Origin: Pseudooceanicola batsensis HTCC2597
GTDB lineage: Bacteria > Pseudomonadota > Alphaproteobacteria > Rhodobacterales > Rhodobacteraceae
Length of the DNA stretch: 64,000 bases
Direction: 5' to 3'
NCBI RefSeq assembly: GCF_000152725.1
Contig: NZ_CH724131.1
Location: 2,854,711 to 2,918,710 of the forward strand
A program made the position numbers and the translations under genes. Below, piece by piece: positions 8,298-18,568 of the stretch. Position 1 is the stretch's first letter; every line of letters begins with the position of its first letter. The notes below the pieces were generated by a model. The model saw only the letters and a program-made list of their open reading frames with translations. It was not told the DNA's origin and did no database searches.

Positions 8298-9617
8298 TCA
8301 CTCTGGCGCCTTGGCGGGATCGTTCAGCATCCGGACCTCGCGCTGCGGGAAGGGGATCGAGATGCCGTTGTCCTGGAATGCGTCCCAGAGCGCCAGGTAG
8401 ACGTTGCCCCGGATGTTGGTCAGCCCGCCCGTGGGATCGCTGATCCAGAACCGCAGGATGTAGTCCACCGAACTGTCGCCGAAACCGACCACGTGACAGA
8501 CCGGCGGTCGGTCCGTCAGTACCCGGTCCACGTTTTCGGCGGCCGCGATCGCGATCCGCCGCACGGCGTGCGGATCGTCGCCGTAGGCCGTGCCGAAATA
8601 GATGTCGAGCCGGACGAAATCGTTGGAATGGGACCAGTTGACCACCTGGGTCGTGATCAGGTCCTCGTTCGGGATGAGGTATTCCTTGCCGTCCCGCGTT
8701 GTGATCGAGACATAGCGCGCGCCGAGCGAGTTGATCCAGCCGAAGGTTTCCCCGACCGAGATCACGTCGCCCGGCTTGATCGACTTGTCGAGCAGGATGA
8801 TGATGCCCGAGACGAGGTTCGAGACGACCTTCTGCAGCCCGAAGCCCAGGCCGACGCCGATCGCGCCCGAGAGCACTGCGAGCCCCGTCAGGTCGACGCC
8901 GACCGCCTTGAGCCCGATGAACAGCGCGAGGCCGTAGAGCAGCAGCTGCAGGAACTTGACCACCAGCACCCGCATCGAGGGCGAGATGTCCTCGACCCGG
9001 CTGATGTTGGCGGCCGAGGCGTGGCTGAGCACCCGGGCCAGGGTGAAGAGCGCCGTCAGGATCACCAGCGCCTGAAGGATCGTCCAGACCGTGATCCGCG
9101 CCTCGCCCAGCGTGAACCCCGCGCTTTCGAGCAGCTGGCGGGTTTCGCCGGTGAGGCCGAGGATGATCAGCGTGACCCAGATCCAGCCGCCGATCCGCAG
9201 AATGGCGCGCAGCGCCGGGTTGGCGATCAGCCGGGAGGCCAGTGCGATCATCAGCCAGGCGAAGGCGAGGCTGCCGATGATGGTGAGCAGATAGCTCCTG
9301 GAGGGCCAGGTCACCTCGCGCATGATCCAGATGACCGGCCAGATCAGGAGCACGAAGGCGATCAGTCGCATCCGGCGATGCAGCAGCAGCGCGAAGCGCA
9401 GGCGCCATTTCGGCCAGTTCTCACGGTCGCGGAGCCAGCCGTGGTACCGGGGCGCGATCCGGTGGGTCGCCAGCATGGCCACGAGGAAGACGCCCAGGGC
9501 GATCAGGATCTGATAGGCGTTCCACTCTCGCAGCAGTCCGCCGAGAAAGACCTGCGCCTGGGCCCAGAGGCGCGTCAGGGTCTCGAGAACGAGGTTGAGC
9601 GGGGGGTCGTTTTCCAT
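8298..9617 (-). CDS. MscS-family mechanosensitive channel
   Basis: Inner-membrane protein of 439 residues. Several membrane helices fill residues 1-240; the pore helix and beta domain follow in the recognisable order AVLSGAIGVGLGFGLQKVVSNLVSGIIILLDKSIKPGD (quoted in part), then VGETFGWINSLGARYVSITT and GKEYLIPNEDLITTQVVNWS. The C-terminal alpha/beta cage ends with a VYLALWDAFQDNGISIPFPQ segment. Releases solutes on sudden osmotic downshift. The extra N-terminal helices make it longer than E. coli MscS (286 aa), placing it in the larger MscS subgroup. Stands alone. Confidence 0.92.
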   Translation of the reverse strand: MENDPPLNLVLETLTRLWAQAQVFLGGLLREWNAYQILIALGVFLVAMLATHRIAPRYHGWLRDRENWPKWRLRFALLLHRRMRLIAFVLLIWPVIWIMREVTWPSRSYLLTIIGSLAFAWLMIALASRLIANPALRAILRIGGWIWVTLIILGLTGETRQLLESAGFTLGEARITVWTILQALVILTALFTLARVLSHASAANISRVEDISPSMRVLVVKFLQLLLYGLALFIGLKAVGVDLTGLAVLSGAIGVGLGFGLQKVVSNLVSGIIILLDKSIKPGDVISVGETFGWINSLGARYVSITTRDGKEYLIPNEDLITTQVVNWSHSNDFVRLDIYFGTAYGDDPHAVRRIAIAAAENVDRVLTDRPPVCHVVGFGDSSVDYILRFWISDPTGGLTNIRGNVYLALWDAFQDNGISIPFPQREVRMLNDPAKAPE

Positions 9618-9834
9618 CCGGTCTCCTTGGCCGGAGAAGTCTGCATCGGGCCGACCGCCGCCGCAAGTGCGGTGGTGCCCGTTCGAAAGGCAGGCCGCCG
9701 CAATGTCGCCCGTTTGGAAACACAGAATTGCCGGAATTCCTTTGGGAGTCGTTTACTTCACTGCTAAGCTGCGCCAAACAAAATCGTCCCGCGGCCCTGC
9801 GCGGGGACGGAAGCATTGAAAGGTATGTTGAAAG

Positions 9835-10446
9835 ATGAAGTTTTTCTCTCTCCTCGCGGGGGTCTCCGCCGCATTTCTCGCGACCCAGGCCGGCGCGGCC
9901 GTGGTTTCAGCGACCACCGAGGTCCAGCAGGGCGGCGGCGATGTCACCGTCTCGCCGCTCGGCTCGACGGTGGATTTCTCGTTCGATCCCGGCAGCAACA
10001 CGCCCTTCACGGCGACGGCGATGTTTACCTCCGACACCGCGTTCTCCCTTTCGCTGACTGCGTATGATGCGAACGGGAACAACAACGATGTCTCCGGCTA
10101 CACCCTCGATCTGCTCGACGGGGTGGGCGATTTCGTAAGTCGCTGGACGACCGACACCACCAACTGCGGCAGCTCTGTCTCGCCGGTCTCGGATGGGAGT
10201 GGTTTTTGCAACCTCGTGGCTGCGACAGGCGCGACGGGCGGTCAGGCCGCGGGCGCGGCGAAACCGGGGGCCACGCTGTTCGCGAACCTTGCCGCGGGCC
10301 AGTACCGGCTGGGGTTCTACGACAGCTCCACTCCGGATGAGGGCACCATCACCTTCACCTATTCCGCGGTGCCGCTTCCCGCCGGGGCGGCGCTGTTCCT
10401 GTCCGCGCTCGGCGGGCTGGGCCTTCTGCGCCGCCGCAAGGGCTGA
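9835..10446 (+). CDS. VPLPA-CTERM exported protein
   Basis: Protein of 203 residues with an N-terminal signal peptide (MKFFSLLAGVSAAFLATQAGA) and a C-terminal VPLPA sorting signal: VPLPA, a hydrophobic helix, then RRRKG. The mature part looks like an all-beta domain with Asp/Gly/Asn turns and a cysteine pair (TNCGSS, GFCNLV). Exosortase would cut and anchor or release the tail; the enzyme is not in this window. Divergent from the mscS gene, with a 217-base gap between starts. Ligand and role unknown. Confidence 0.8.
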   Translation: MKFFSLLAGVSAAFLATQAGAAVVSATTEVQQGGGDVTVSPLGSTVDFSFDPGSNTPFTATAMFTSDTAFSLSLTAYDANGNNNDVSGYTLDLLDGVGDFVSRWTTDTTNCGSSVSPVSDGSGFCNLVAATGATGGQAAGAAKPGATLFANLAAGQYRLGFYDSSTPDEGTITFTYSAVPLPAGAALFLSALGGLGLLRRRKG

Positions 10447-11102
10447 TATCGCCGCGCGGCCTCGGCCGCGTGCAGGGTGACTACCGGACGGGGCGGAATC
10501 GACCCCGCCCCGTTTCGCATCGTGAACCCGTGTCCCGAGCGCTCGGATTCCGCCGGACGAAACGCGCAATTTGGCGCGAGTCGTGTTACAATGCCGGCAT
10601 GACCCGCGAGACTCACCATACCGCCAACCCGCCGAAGGGTCTGGTCAGACCCGCACTGAAGGCACGGTCTGCATTCTCTCTGCAACGCTACCGGCGCGCG
10701 CTTCTGCAACGGGGGCCGGGCTTCATGGGGGTTCTCGCCCTGCCGCGGCGCGATCCCGCGCGCGACAGGGCGGCCCGGATTGTCTTCGGCTCCGCGGCCC
10801 GCTGACGCCGCAGGGCACGGCAGCGGACCCCGTCCCCGCGACACGCGCCGCGGCCGGGCGGCCACCGTGGTCCGTACCTGATCGCTTCCCCTTGCGGGAA
10901 ATGCCGCGCAGGTGTATTTCACCCGGCATGGTACGGGTTTTCGACATGGATGATCGCGCACGCCTTCCCTGGCGCTTCTTCGGCGCGACGATGACGGTGC
11001 TGGCGCGCCTATGACCGCCGCGCGGGGCTGACCCTGCGCGCCCGTCCTGCTTTCGCAGCCAAACCCGATGGCGCAACCATCCATTCAGCAAAGGAAAGTT
11101 CC
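10447..11102 (+). other. Gene-poor region upstream of leuC
   Basis: The region begins with the terminator at 10488-10515. A short frame at 10599-10805 would encode a basic 68-residue protein (MTRETHHTANPP...). Its third codon positions are GC-richer than first and second, which is coding-like, but no ribosome site precedes it and I recognise no family, so I leave it as a possibility only. I looked for a leucine-rich leader peptide with attenuator before leuC and did not find one; the leuC ribosome site is AAAGGAAAG at 11090. Confidence 0.4.
10488..10515 (+). terminator. Terminator after VPLPA-CTERM gene
   Basis: Perfect nine-base stem ACGGGGCGG/CCGCCCCGT (10488-10496, 10505-10513) with an 8-base loop and a short T run, 41 bases after the stop of the VPLPA-CTERM gene. 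Confidence 0.65.
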
Positions 11103-12506
<1,404 letters not shown>

Positions 12507-12557
12507 GCCGGAACGGTGGGGGTCGACCCCACCCGGAGAATCCGAAGGACAAGTGAA

Positions 12558-13163
12558 ATGAACAAATTCGAAAAAGTCTCGGGCATCGCAGCCCCCATGC
12601 CGCTGGTCAATATCGACACCGACATGATCATCCCCAAGATCTTCCTCAAGACGATCAAGCGTTCGGGTCTCGGAGTGAACCTCTTCGACGAGATGCGCTA
12701 TGACCGGCAGGGCAACGAGAACCCCGACTTCGTGCTCAACAAACCGGCCTATCGCGAGGCGGAGATCCTGATCGCGGGAGATAATTTCGGCTGCGGTTCC
12801 TCTCGCGAACACGCGCCCTGGGCGCTGGCGGATTTCGGCATCAAGGTCATCGTCTCGACCAGCTTCGCCGACATCTTCTACAACAACTGCTTCAAGAACG
12901 GCATGCTGCCGATCATCCTGCCGCAGGAGCAGGTCGATGTGCTGATGAAGGACGCCGAGAAGGGCGCGAACGCCCGTATGGAAGTCGACCTCGAAAAGCA
13001 GACGATCTCGACCTCCGAGGGCGAGACCTTCAGCTTCGACATCGACCCTTTCCGCAAGCACTGCCTGCTCGAGGGGCTGGACGACATCGGCCTGACCTTC
13101 GAGAAAGTGGCCGAAATAGACGCGTTCGAGGCCCGCGCCGCCCAGGCCCGCCCCTGGGTCTGA
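12558..13163 (+). CDS. leuD: 3-isopropylmalate dehydratase small subunit
   Basis: Swivelling domain partner of LeuC, 201 residues. Conserved [16 protein letters not shown] at the start, [17 protein letters not shown] around residue 75, and [16 protein letters not shown]. The ATG at 12558 is chosen because it follows AAGGAC and begins the conserved N-terminus; an upstream in-frame ATG would add non-conserved residues. A strong terminator follows at 13223-13248. Confidence 0.96.
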   Translation: MNKFEKVSGIAAPMPLVNIDTDMIIPKIFLKTIKRSGLGVNLFDEMRYDRQGNENPDFVLNKPAYREAEILIAGDNFGCGSSREHAPWALADFGIKVIVSTSFADIFYNNCFKNGMLPIILPQEQVDVLMKDAEKGANARMEVDLEKQTISTSEGETFSFDIDPFRKHCLLEGLDDIGLTFEKVAEIDAFEARAAQARPWV

Positions 13164-13222
13164 CCTGGGTCCGTCCTGGACCGGGCCTATGGCCTGCCGG
13201 ACCGGGATCCACAACTTGTAGC

Positions 13223-13248
13223 AAAAAGGGGCCGTTTGGCCCCTTTTT
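13223..13248 (+). terminator. Strong terminator after leuCD
   Basis: Perfect 11-base stem AAAAAGGGGCC/GGCCCCTTTTT with a GTTT loop. The A run on one side and T run on the other would allow function in both directions; only the rightward leuCD transcript approaches it. Confidence 0.9.
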
Positions 13249-13447
13249 CGCGCCTGAAATGATGCAAGAACGCACCAGTTCCTCCAAGGAATCGCCCTAT
13301 TTCCCGCGTCTTATGGAATGGCCGCTTGAGCCTCGGGCGAAATGTCGGCACGATTGGGGCAATAATGAGGCACCGCAAAATGCGGCATCAAGTTGGAACA
13401 CAGGGGCGGCGACGTATCGCACCGGGCCAGTTTGAGGGGAAAGAGCA

Positions 13448-14290
13448 GTGATCGTCCGTCTGACCGGCGCGTTTTTGCGCGCCCTCCTGATCGCGCTGGC
13501 GATCGCCACACCGTCGCTCCTCCTGCCGGAGGTTGGGGCGGATGTCGCGCAGGTCACCGTCCTGGTCGCGCTCGTCGCCGGCGCGTTCACCTTTGTCGAG
13601 TACTTCAGCCAGTTCCCCTCGATCCTCGAGTTCCGCTTCGCGCCGCCGGTGAACCGTCTGCGCTATTTCACAATGTTCTCCATGGTGCTGCTTCTGACGG
13701 TCTACTTCTCGGGCGCCGCGCTCGAGACGCCGATCGCCTCGCTGCTGATGACCCTGGCCGAGCTTATGGCGCGGGCCATCGACTTCCCTTTCTCGCCAGT
13801 GCGCCTCGTGCTGCTGGCGCTGCCGTCGGACACGGCGGCCGCGACGGTCGCGATGGTGCGCGCGGCGGCGGGCATCGCCTATGTCGTGGCGCTGCTCGGC
13901 GTTGTCGGCTTCGGCCTCCTGGTGCGGATCTACGGCTGGCCCGTGCGATACGGCGCGTTCAACGTCTGGATCAACCTGCCGCTTTTCGACCCCACGGGCG
14001 GCGGAGACGTCGTGGCCCGCCTGAAAAGGGACAGCGTCGTTAACATGGCCTTAGGGTTTCTTCTGCCATTCCTGTTGCCGGCATTCGTGAAACTGGCCGG
14101 GGTGCTGGTGGACCTGTCGGCGATCGGCAATCCCCACACCCTGATATGGGTGATGACGGCATGGGCCTTTCTTCCGGCGAACCTGATCATTCGCGGCATC
14201 GCGCTGCACCGCGTCGCGGACATCATCGAGGAAAAGCGCCGCCGCACCTATGCCGAGGCACGCTCCGACGACGGCTTGCAGGCTGTCTGA
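13448..14290 (+). CDS. Multi-pass membrane protein, unknown
   Basis: Hydrophobic protein of 280 residues with about six to seven predicted helices (for example at residues 5-25, 33-55, 75-95, 140-165, 200-225, 240-260) and a basic C-terminal tail (EEKRRRTYAEARSDD). I do not recognise a family. It lies between leuD and leuB, where Rhodobacteraceae often carry extra genes. Its end overlaps the likely start of the downstream secreted EEP-fold protein, which suggests the two are co-expressed. No catalytic motif is visible. Confidence 0.75.
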   Translation: MIVRLTGAFLRALLIALAIATPSLLLPEVGADVAQVTVLVALVAGAFTFVEYFSQFPSILEFRFAPPVNRLRYFTMFSMVLLLTVYFSGAALETPIASLLMTLAELMARAIDFPFSPVRLVLLALPSDTAAATVAMVRAAAGIAYVVALLGVVGFGLLVRIYGWPVRYGAFNVWINLPLFDPTGGGDVVARLKRDSVVNMALGFLLPFLLPAFVKLAGVLVDLSAIGNPHTLIWVMTAWAFLPANLIIRGIALHRVADIIEEKRRRTYAEARSDDGLQAV

Positions 14291-15279
14291 TCCTTCTTCT
14301 CGCGGCGGTCGCGGCCCCTGCCGGGGCCGAACCGCTGCGCATCGCCTACTGGCACACGGAACTTGCGGCGGACGGGCCGGGCCTCTTGCTGCGCGACATC
14401 CGCAAAGGGACGCCCCGTGTCGTGAAGGTGGCGGCGCGGATCGCGGAGTTGAATGCCGACATCCTCGTGCTGGGCGACATCGATTACGATCATGACGGGG
14501 CGGCGCTGACCGCCCTGCGTGACGCGATCCCGGACGGCGCCGCCCGCTTTCCCCACCTTTTCGCAGAGCGCCCGAATTCCGGTATCCCCACGGGTCTCGA
14601 CCTGAACGGCGACGGACGGGCGGGCGCCCCCGGGGACGCTCAGGGCTACGGGCGGTTTCCGGGGCAGGGCGGGCTGGCCGTGCTTTCGCGATGGCCGCTG
14701 ACGCTCACCGCCGATCACTCCTCCCGGCTCTGGCGCAACGTCCCGGACAGCCTCCTGATCGATGTGCAGGGGCGCTTGGGCGCGGCCGCGACCGGGGCGG
14801 ACATCCAACGCCTCTCGACCGTGGCGCATTGGGAGGTCGCAGTGCATCTGCCCCGGGGCGCGCTCACGCTGATGGTTTTCCACGCCGCCCCGCCGGTCTT
14901 CGATGGACCCGAGGACCGGAACGGCCGGCGAAACGCGGACGAACTCTCGTTCTGGCGCCACCGGCTGGACGGGGCTTTCGGTCCGCCGCCCGAACCGCCG
15001 TTCCTAGTCGTGGGCACGGCAAACCTCGACCCGCACGGGGGCGACGGTCGTCAGGAGGTCATGCGCGCCTTTCTTGCGGATCCCCGGATCCTCGATCCGC
15101 CGGGCCTGACGGACCGGCCGACGGTGAACTGGCCCCCGCCCGGCCCCGGGGCGCTGCGGGTCGACTACCTCTTGCCCTCGTCCGGACTGTCGGTCGACGC
15201 GGCAGGGGTTTTGACGGCCGACCCCGAGGCCAGCCGACACCATCCGATCTGGATCGACCTGTGGATCGGAGAAAGCTAG
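14287..15279 (+). CDS. Exported endonuclease/exonuclease/phosphatase-fold protein
   Basis: Protein of about 330 residues. It has a signal-peptide core (CLILLLAAVAAPAGAEPLRIAYWHTEL, quoted in parts) and features of the EEP fold: LRIAYWHTELA at the mature start, ADILVLGDIDYDHDG, GRFPGQGGLAVLSRWPL, LLIDVQGRLG, FLVVGTANLDPHGGDG and a C-terminal DYLLPSSGL...SRHHPIWIDL with the final His. Substrate could be nucleic acid, phospholipid or sugar phosphate. The start is not clear: no ATG, GTG or TTG is well placed in this frame; a CTG at 14287 or a start inside the previous gene is needed (ATG 14146 gives a poor N-terminus). I give 14287 as a placeholder. Confidence 0.7.
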   Translation: MILLLAAVAAPAGAEPLRIAYWHTELAADGPGLLLRDIRKGTPRVVKVAARIAELNADILVLGDIDYDHDGAALTALRDAIPDGAARFPHLFAERPNSGIPTGLDLNGDGRAGAPGDAQGYGRFPGQGGLAVLSRWPLTLTADHSSRLWRNVPDSLLIDVQGRLGAAATGADIQRLSTVAHWEVAVHLPRGALTLMVFHAAPPVFDGPEDRNGRRNADELSFWRHRLDGAFGPPPEPPFLVVGTANLDPHGGDGRQEVMRAFLADPRILDPPGLTDRPTVNWPPPGPGALRVDYLLPSSGLSVDAAGVLTADPEASRHHPIWIDLWIGES

Positions 15280-15518
15280 GCCGCAGCCGCCTGAGCCTCA
15301 GGGCCCGCCGCGTCCCGCGCGCCGCGCGCGTCATCGACCGCGGTGACCCGGAACTGCGGGCAGAGTCGCGCCGGCCTGGCGCCGAAGTAGCTGATCCTGC
15401 CGCCGCGCCCCGCCGCAATATTGCACCCGCTGTCCGCCCCCCGATGCCACGTCGTCACCTGCACATTCGCTTGCGCGGCGACGTTTCTGCTACAGGGGGT
15501 GCCGGATCCCTGCAGCAC
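15276..15518 (-). CDS. Possible small 80-aa protein
   Basis: Open frame of 80 residues on the minus strand with GC-richest third codon positions (by eye roughly 85 percent), then first, then second, the pattern of real genes here. It has three cysteines and a segment [20 protein letters not shown]. Its TAG stop overlaps the stop of the converging EEP-fold gene. There is no convincing ribosome site and I recognise no family, so it remains tentative. The rest of the stretch 15519-15619 is the leuB leader. Confidence 0.35.
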   Translation of the reverse strand: MLQGSGTPCSRNVAAQANVQVTTWHRGADSGCNIAAGRGGRISYFGARPARLCPQFRVTAVDDARGARDAAGPEAQAAAA

Positions 15519-15619
15519 CGCGCGCTCCGCCTTTCTTGACCCCGTCCGCCCCTCGGTTTACGCCAAGCCCGGCGACCGGGACGGGGAGATGTCCCGCAAT
15601 TGACGAAAGGGACAGATCC

Positions 15620-16723
15620 ATGACCAACCCCTCGCTTCTCATCCTGCCCGGCGACGGGATCGGCCCCGAAGTCATGGCCGAGGTGCGCAAGATCATCGAC
15701 TGGTTCGGCGCCCGGCGCGGCATCACCTTCGACGTCAGCGAAGATCTCGTCGGCGGCTGTGCCTATGACAAGCACGGCACCCCGCTGCATGACGACACGA
15801 TGGCCAGGGCGCAGGAGGTCGACGCGGTCCTTCTCGGTGCCGTCGGTGGGCCGAAATACGACAGCCTCGATTTCTCGGTAAAGCCCGAGCGCGGCCTGCT
15901 GCGCCTGCGCAAGGAGATGGACCTTTTCTCCAATCTGCGTCCGGCGCAGTGTTTCGACGCGCTGGCGGATTTCTCGTCGCTCAAGAAGGACGTGGTCGCG
16001 GGGCTCGACATCATGATTGTGCGCGAACTGACGAGCGGCGTCTATTTCGGGGAGCCGCGCGGCATCTTCGAAGAGGGCAACGAGCGCGTCGGCATCAACA
16101 CGCAGCGCTATACAGAGAGCGAAATCGACCGCGTCGCCCGCTCGGCCTTCGATCTGGCGATGAAGCGCGGCAAGAAGCTCTGCTCGATGGAAAAGGCCAA
16201 CGTGATGGAGTCGGGTATCCTCTGGCGCGAAGTCGTGACCGAGGTGGGCAAGGACTATCCCGAGGTGGAACTCAGCCACATGTACGCCGACGCCGGGGCC
16301 ATGCAGCTGACGCGCTGGCCCAAACAGTTCGACGTGATCGTCACCGACAACCTCTTCGGCGACTTGCTGTCGGACCTCGCCGCGATGCTGACCGGGTCGC
16401 TCGGCATGCTGCCGTCGGCCTCGCTCGGCGCGCCGATGGACAACGGCCGGCCCAAGGCACTTTACGAACCGGTGCACGGCTCGGCCCCCGACATCGCGGG
16501 GCAGGGCAAGGCCAACCCCTGCGCCTGTATCCTCTCCTTCGCCATGGCGCTGCGGTATTCCTTCGATCTCGGGGACGAGGCGACGCGGCTGGAGCAGGCG
16601 GTAAACGCGGTGTTGGGCGACGGCGTCCGCACCGCTGACCTGCTGAACGAAGAGGGCATCACCCCGGCGACCACCGCCGAGATGGGCGACGCGGTGCTTG
16701 CGGCGCTGGACGCGTCGCTCTGA
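15620..16723 (+). CDS. leuB: 3-isopropylmalate dehydrogenase
   Basis: NAD-dependent oxidative decarboxylase of 367 residues, third step of leucine synthesis. Conserved [13 protein letters not shown] at the N-terminus, [53 protein letters not shown], and [28 protein letters not shown] near residue 250. ATG 15620 is chosen because it starts the conserved domain after GAAAGGGAC; the frame is open further upstream. Separated from leuCD by two unrelated genes, so it has its own promoter. Confidence 0.97.
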   Translation: MTNPSLLILPGDGIGPEVMAEVRKIIDWFGARRGITFDVSEDLVGGCAYDKHGTPLHDDTMARAQEVDAVLLGAVGGPKYDSLDFSVKPERGLLRLRKEMDLFSNLRPAQCFDALADFSSLKKDVVAGLDIMIVRELTSGVYFGEPRGIFEEGNERVGINTQRYTESEIDRVARSAFDLAMKRGKKLCSMEKANVMESGILWREVVTEVGKDYPEVELSHMYADAGAMQLTRWPKQFDVIVTDNLFGDLLSDLAAMLTGSLGMLPSASLGAPMDNGRPKALYEPVHGSAPDIAGQGKANPCACILSFAMALRYSFDLGDEATRLEQAVNAVLGDGVRTADLLNEEGITPATTAEMGDAVLAALDASL

Positions 16724-16997
16724 TCAGAGGGGCGGGCCTCTCGCGGCCGGCCTCACACCGGTGCCGCTCCCGCCCCTTGGCGGGCCTTGTGCCGCTGACC
16801 ACTCGTTCCGCGGCCGGAGGGCGGCCCGACGGCGCGCGGGTCGTGAAACAGCGTTGTTTCGCCTCTCCGCGCCGCCCGCGGCTCAACTGGGCTGTGTCTG
16901 CCCTCAGCGCCTCCGATCCGCTTCCCTGAATCGCGGAAACGCCGCCAGATCTCTCTTGCCAAGCGGGAACAAAGACGCTACCTCGCAGCCTCACGGT

Positions 16998-17074
16998 CGG
17001 AGTGTAGCTCAGCCTGGTAGAGCACTGTCTTCGGGAGGCAGGGGTCGTGAGTTCGAATCTCGCCACTCCGACCA
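16998..17074 (+). tRNA. tRNA-Pro(CGG)
   Basis: Full cloverleaf: acceptor CGGAGTG/CACTCCG, D-arm GCTC/GAGC, anticodon loop TTCGGGA with anticodon CGG, T-arm with GTTCGAATC, and encoded CCA end at 17072-17074. Reads CCG, a frequent proline codon in GC-rich genomes. The 274 bases before it, from the leuB stop, hold no gene I can support. Confidence 0.95.
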
Positions 17075-17082
17075 ATGAAACG

Positions 17083-17107
17083 AGGCGCCTTCGGGCGCCT
17101 TATTTTA
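17083..17107 (+). terminator. Terminator of tRNA-Pro
   Basis: Seven-base stem AGGCGCC/GGCGCCT closed by a TTCG tetraloop and followed by TATTTTA, nine bases past the tRNA end. Confidence 0.85.
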
Positions 17108-17227
17108 TGACACCCTTTACGGGGCCCTTCCGGACCCACGCGTTGCGGTTGCGCTGGCCCGATCGGTGCGACGGTAAAAAAATGCCACAGCTGGGAAAGG
17201 TACGCCACCGCGCGTCGGATACGCGGC

Positions 17228-18568
17228 CTACTGCTCCCTGAAGGCCCGTCCGAGGCTGTCTCGGATCGGCTTGACGATATATTGCGCAAAGGTCCGTTCG
17301 GCCGTCTGGATCATGATCTCGGCCGGCATGCCGGGCGTCGGAGTGAAGTTCGCGACGCGGCGCAACTCGGTCACGGGCATCGAGATACGGGCGATGTAGA
17401 CCTCCTGCGTGTTTCCGTTCTGCGTGTCGGTCACCGAGTCGGCCGAAACGTAGATGACCTTACCGTACAGGATCGGGGTCGTCCGGCGGTTGAGAGCGGT
17501 GAGGCGGATGGTGGCGTGCTGGCCCTTGCGGACGCTATCGATATCGACCCGGGGGACCTGCACCTCGATGATGAGCGGCTGTTCCGAGGGCAGGATCTCG
17601 GCTATCGCACGGCCGCTTTCGATCACGCCGCCGGCCGTATGGTAGTGCAGCCGCACCACCGTGCCCGAGACGGGGGCGATCACGTCGGTGCGTTCTCGCA
17701 CGTTGCGCGCGGCGGCAAGCTGTTCGCGGATCGAGTCGAGCTCGCCCTGGATCGGCTGCAGGTCGTCCAGCGCCGACTGCTGGTGCTGGCGGACGGTCTG
17801 CGCGATCTGCATCTCGTACTTGTGCGACAGCTGTTCGATCTCTCCGATTTCCGCTTCGAGCCGGCCGATCTGGCCCGCCGCCTCGACGAGGGTGCGTTTC
17901 AGCGCGGTCATTTCGGCCCGACGCATCAGCCCCTTGCCCAGCAGGATGTCGCGGGCGGCGAATTCCTCTTCCAGAAGCTCGACCTGTTCGTTGTGCGAGG
18001 CAAGCTGAGCCTCGTATCCCGCGCTGCGGACCGCAAGGGCGGCGCGGTTGCGCTCCAGCAGGGCGATCTCGTTCTGCAGTCCCTCGGTGGCGCTGTCGAA
18101 GGCGGTCTGCTGACCGGCAAGGATCTGGCGGATTTCGGCACGTTCGGATTGCTCGATGAGATGGGGCGGAAACGTCAGTCGCTCCTTCCCGTCGTAGAGT
18201 GCGAGCAGGCGGGCCTCGATCGCTTCCAGGCGGCTGAGGCGGAGCACGAGTTCGCGTTCGTTGGCAAGCGCCTTCGTTTCATCGAGCCGCAGGAGAAGCT
18301 GGCCGGCCTGGACCTGATCCCCCTCGTCGACGAGGATGTCCTTGATGATGCCGCCTTCGAGGTGCTGGACGATCTTGTTCTGCCCGATGGCGACGAAACT
18401 CCCCTGCGAGATCACGGCCGCGGCGAGGGGGGCGAGAAAGGCCCAGGCTCCGAAGCCGCCGAAAGTGATCGCCATGAGCAGCAGACCGATGGTCGCCTGC
18501 CGGGCGATCGAGCGCGGAACGGCCGCATACCAGTCGTCGATGTCGGCAAGACCGGCCTGATCAGACAT
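17228..18568 (-). CDS. HlyD-family type I secretion adaptor
   Basis: Inner-membrane-anchored periplasmic adaptor of 446 residues that links the ABC exporter to an outer-membrane TolC channel. One membrane helix at residues 25-50 (GLLLMAITFGGFGAWAFL), a lipoyl half (KIVQHLEGGIIKDILVDEGD), a long coiled-coil hairpin (about 95-290), then the second lipoyl half and beta-barrel (VIAPVSGTVVRLHYHTAGGVIESG). This is the PrtE/LipC layout. Its start overlaps the end of the ABC exporter gene by 8 bases. No TolC gene is in the window, so an outer-membrane partner must come from elsewhere. Confidence 0.94.
   Translation of the reverse strand: MSDQAGLADIDDWYAAVPRSIARQATIGLLLMAITFGGFGAWAFLAPLAAAVISQGSFVAIGQNKIVQHLEGGIIKDILVDEGDQVQAGQLLLRLDETKALANERELVLRLSRLEAIEARLLALYDGKERLTFPPHLIEQSERAEIRQILAGQQTAFDSATEGLQNEIALLERNRAALAVRSAGYEAQLASHNEQVELLEEEFAARDILLGKGLMRRAEMTALKRTLVEAAGQIGRLEAEIGEIEQLSHKYEMQIAQTVRQHQQSALDDLQPIQGELDSIREQLAAARNVRERTDVIAPVSGTVVRLHYHTAGGVIESGRAIAEILPSEQPLIIEVQVPRVDIDSVRKGQHATIRLTALNRRTTPILYGKVIYVSADSVTDTQNGNTQEVYIARISMPVTELRRVANFTPTPGMPAEIMIQTAERTFAQYIVKPIRDSLGRAFREQ

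Noticed and set aside
10806..11102. leu attenuator or leader peptide before leuC
   Set aside because: No Leu-codon run in a short frame and no competing hairpins with a T run.
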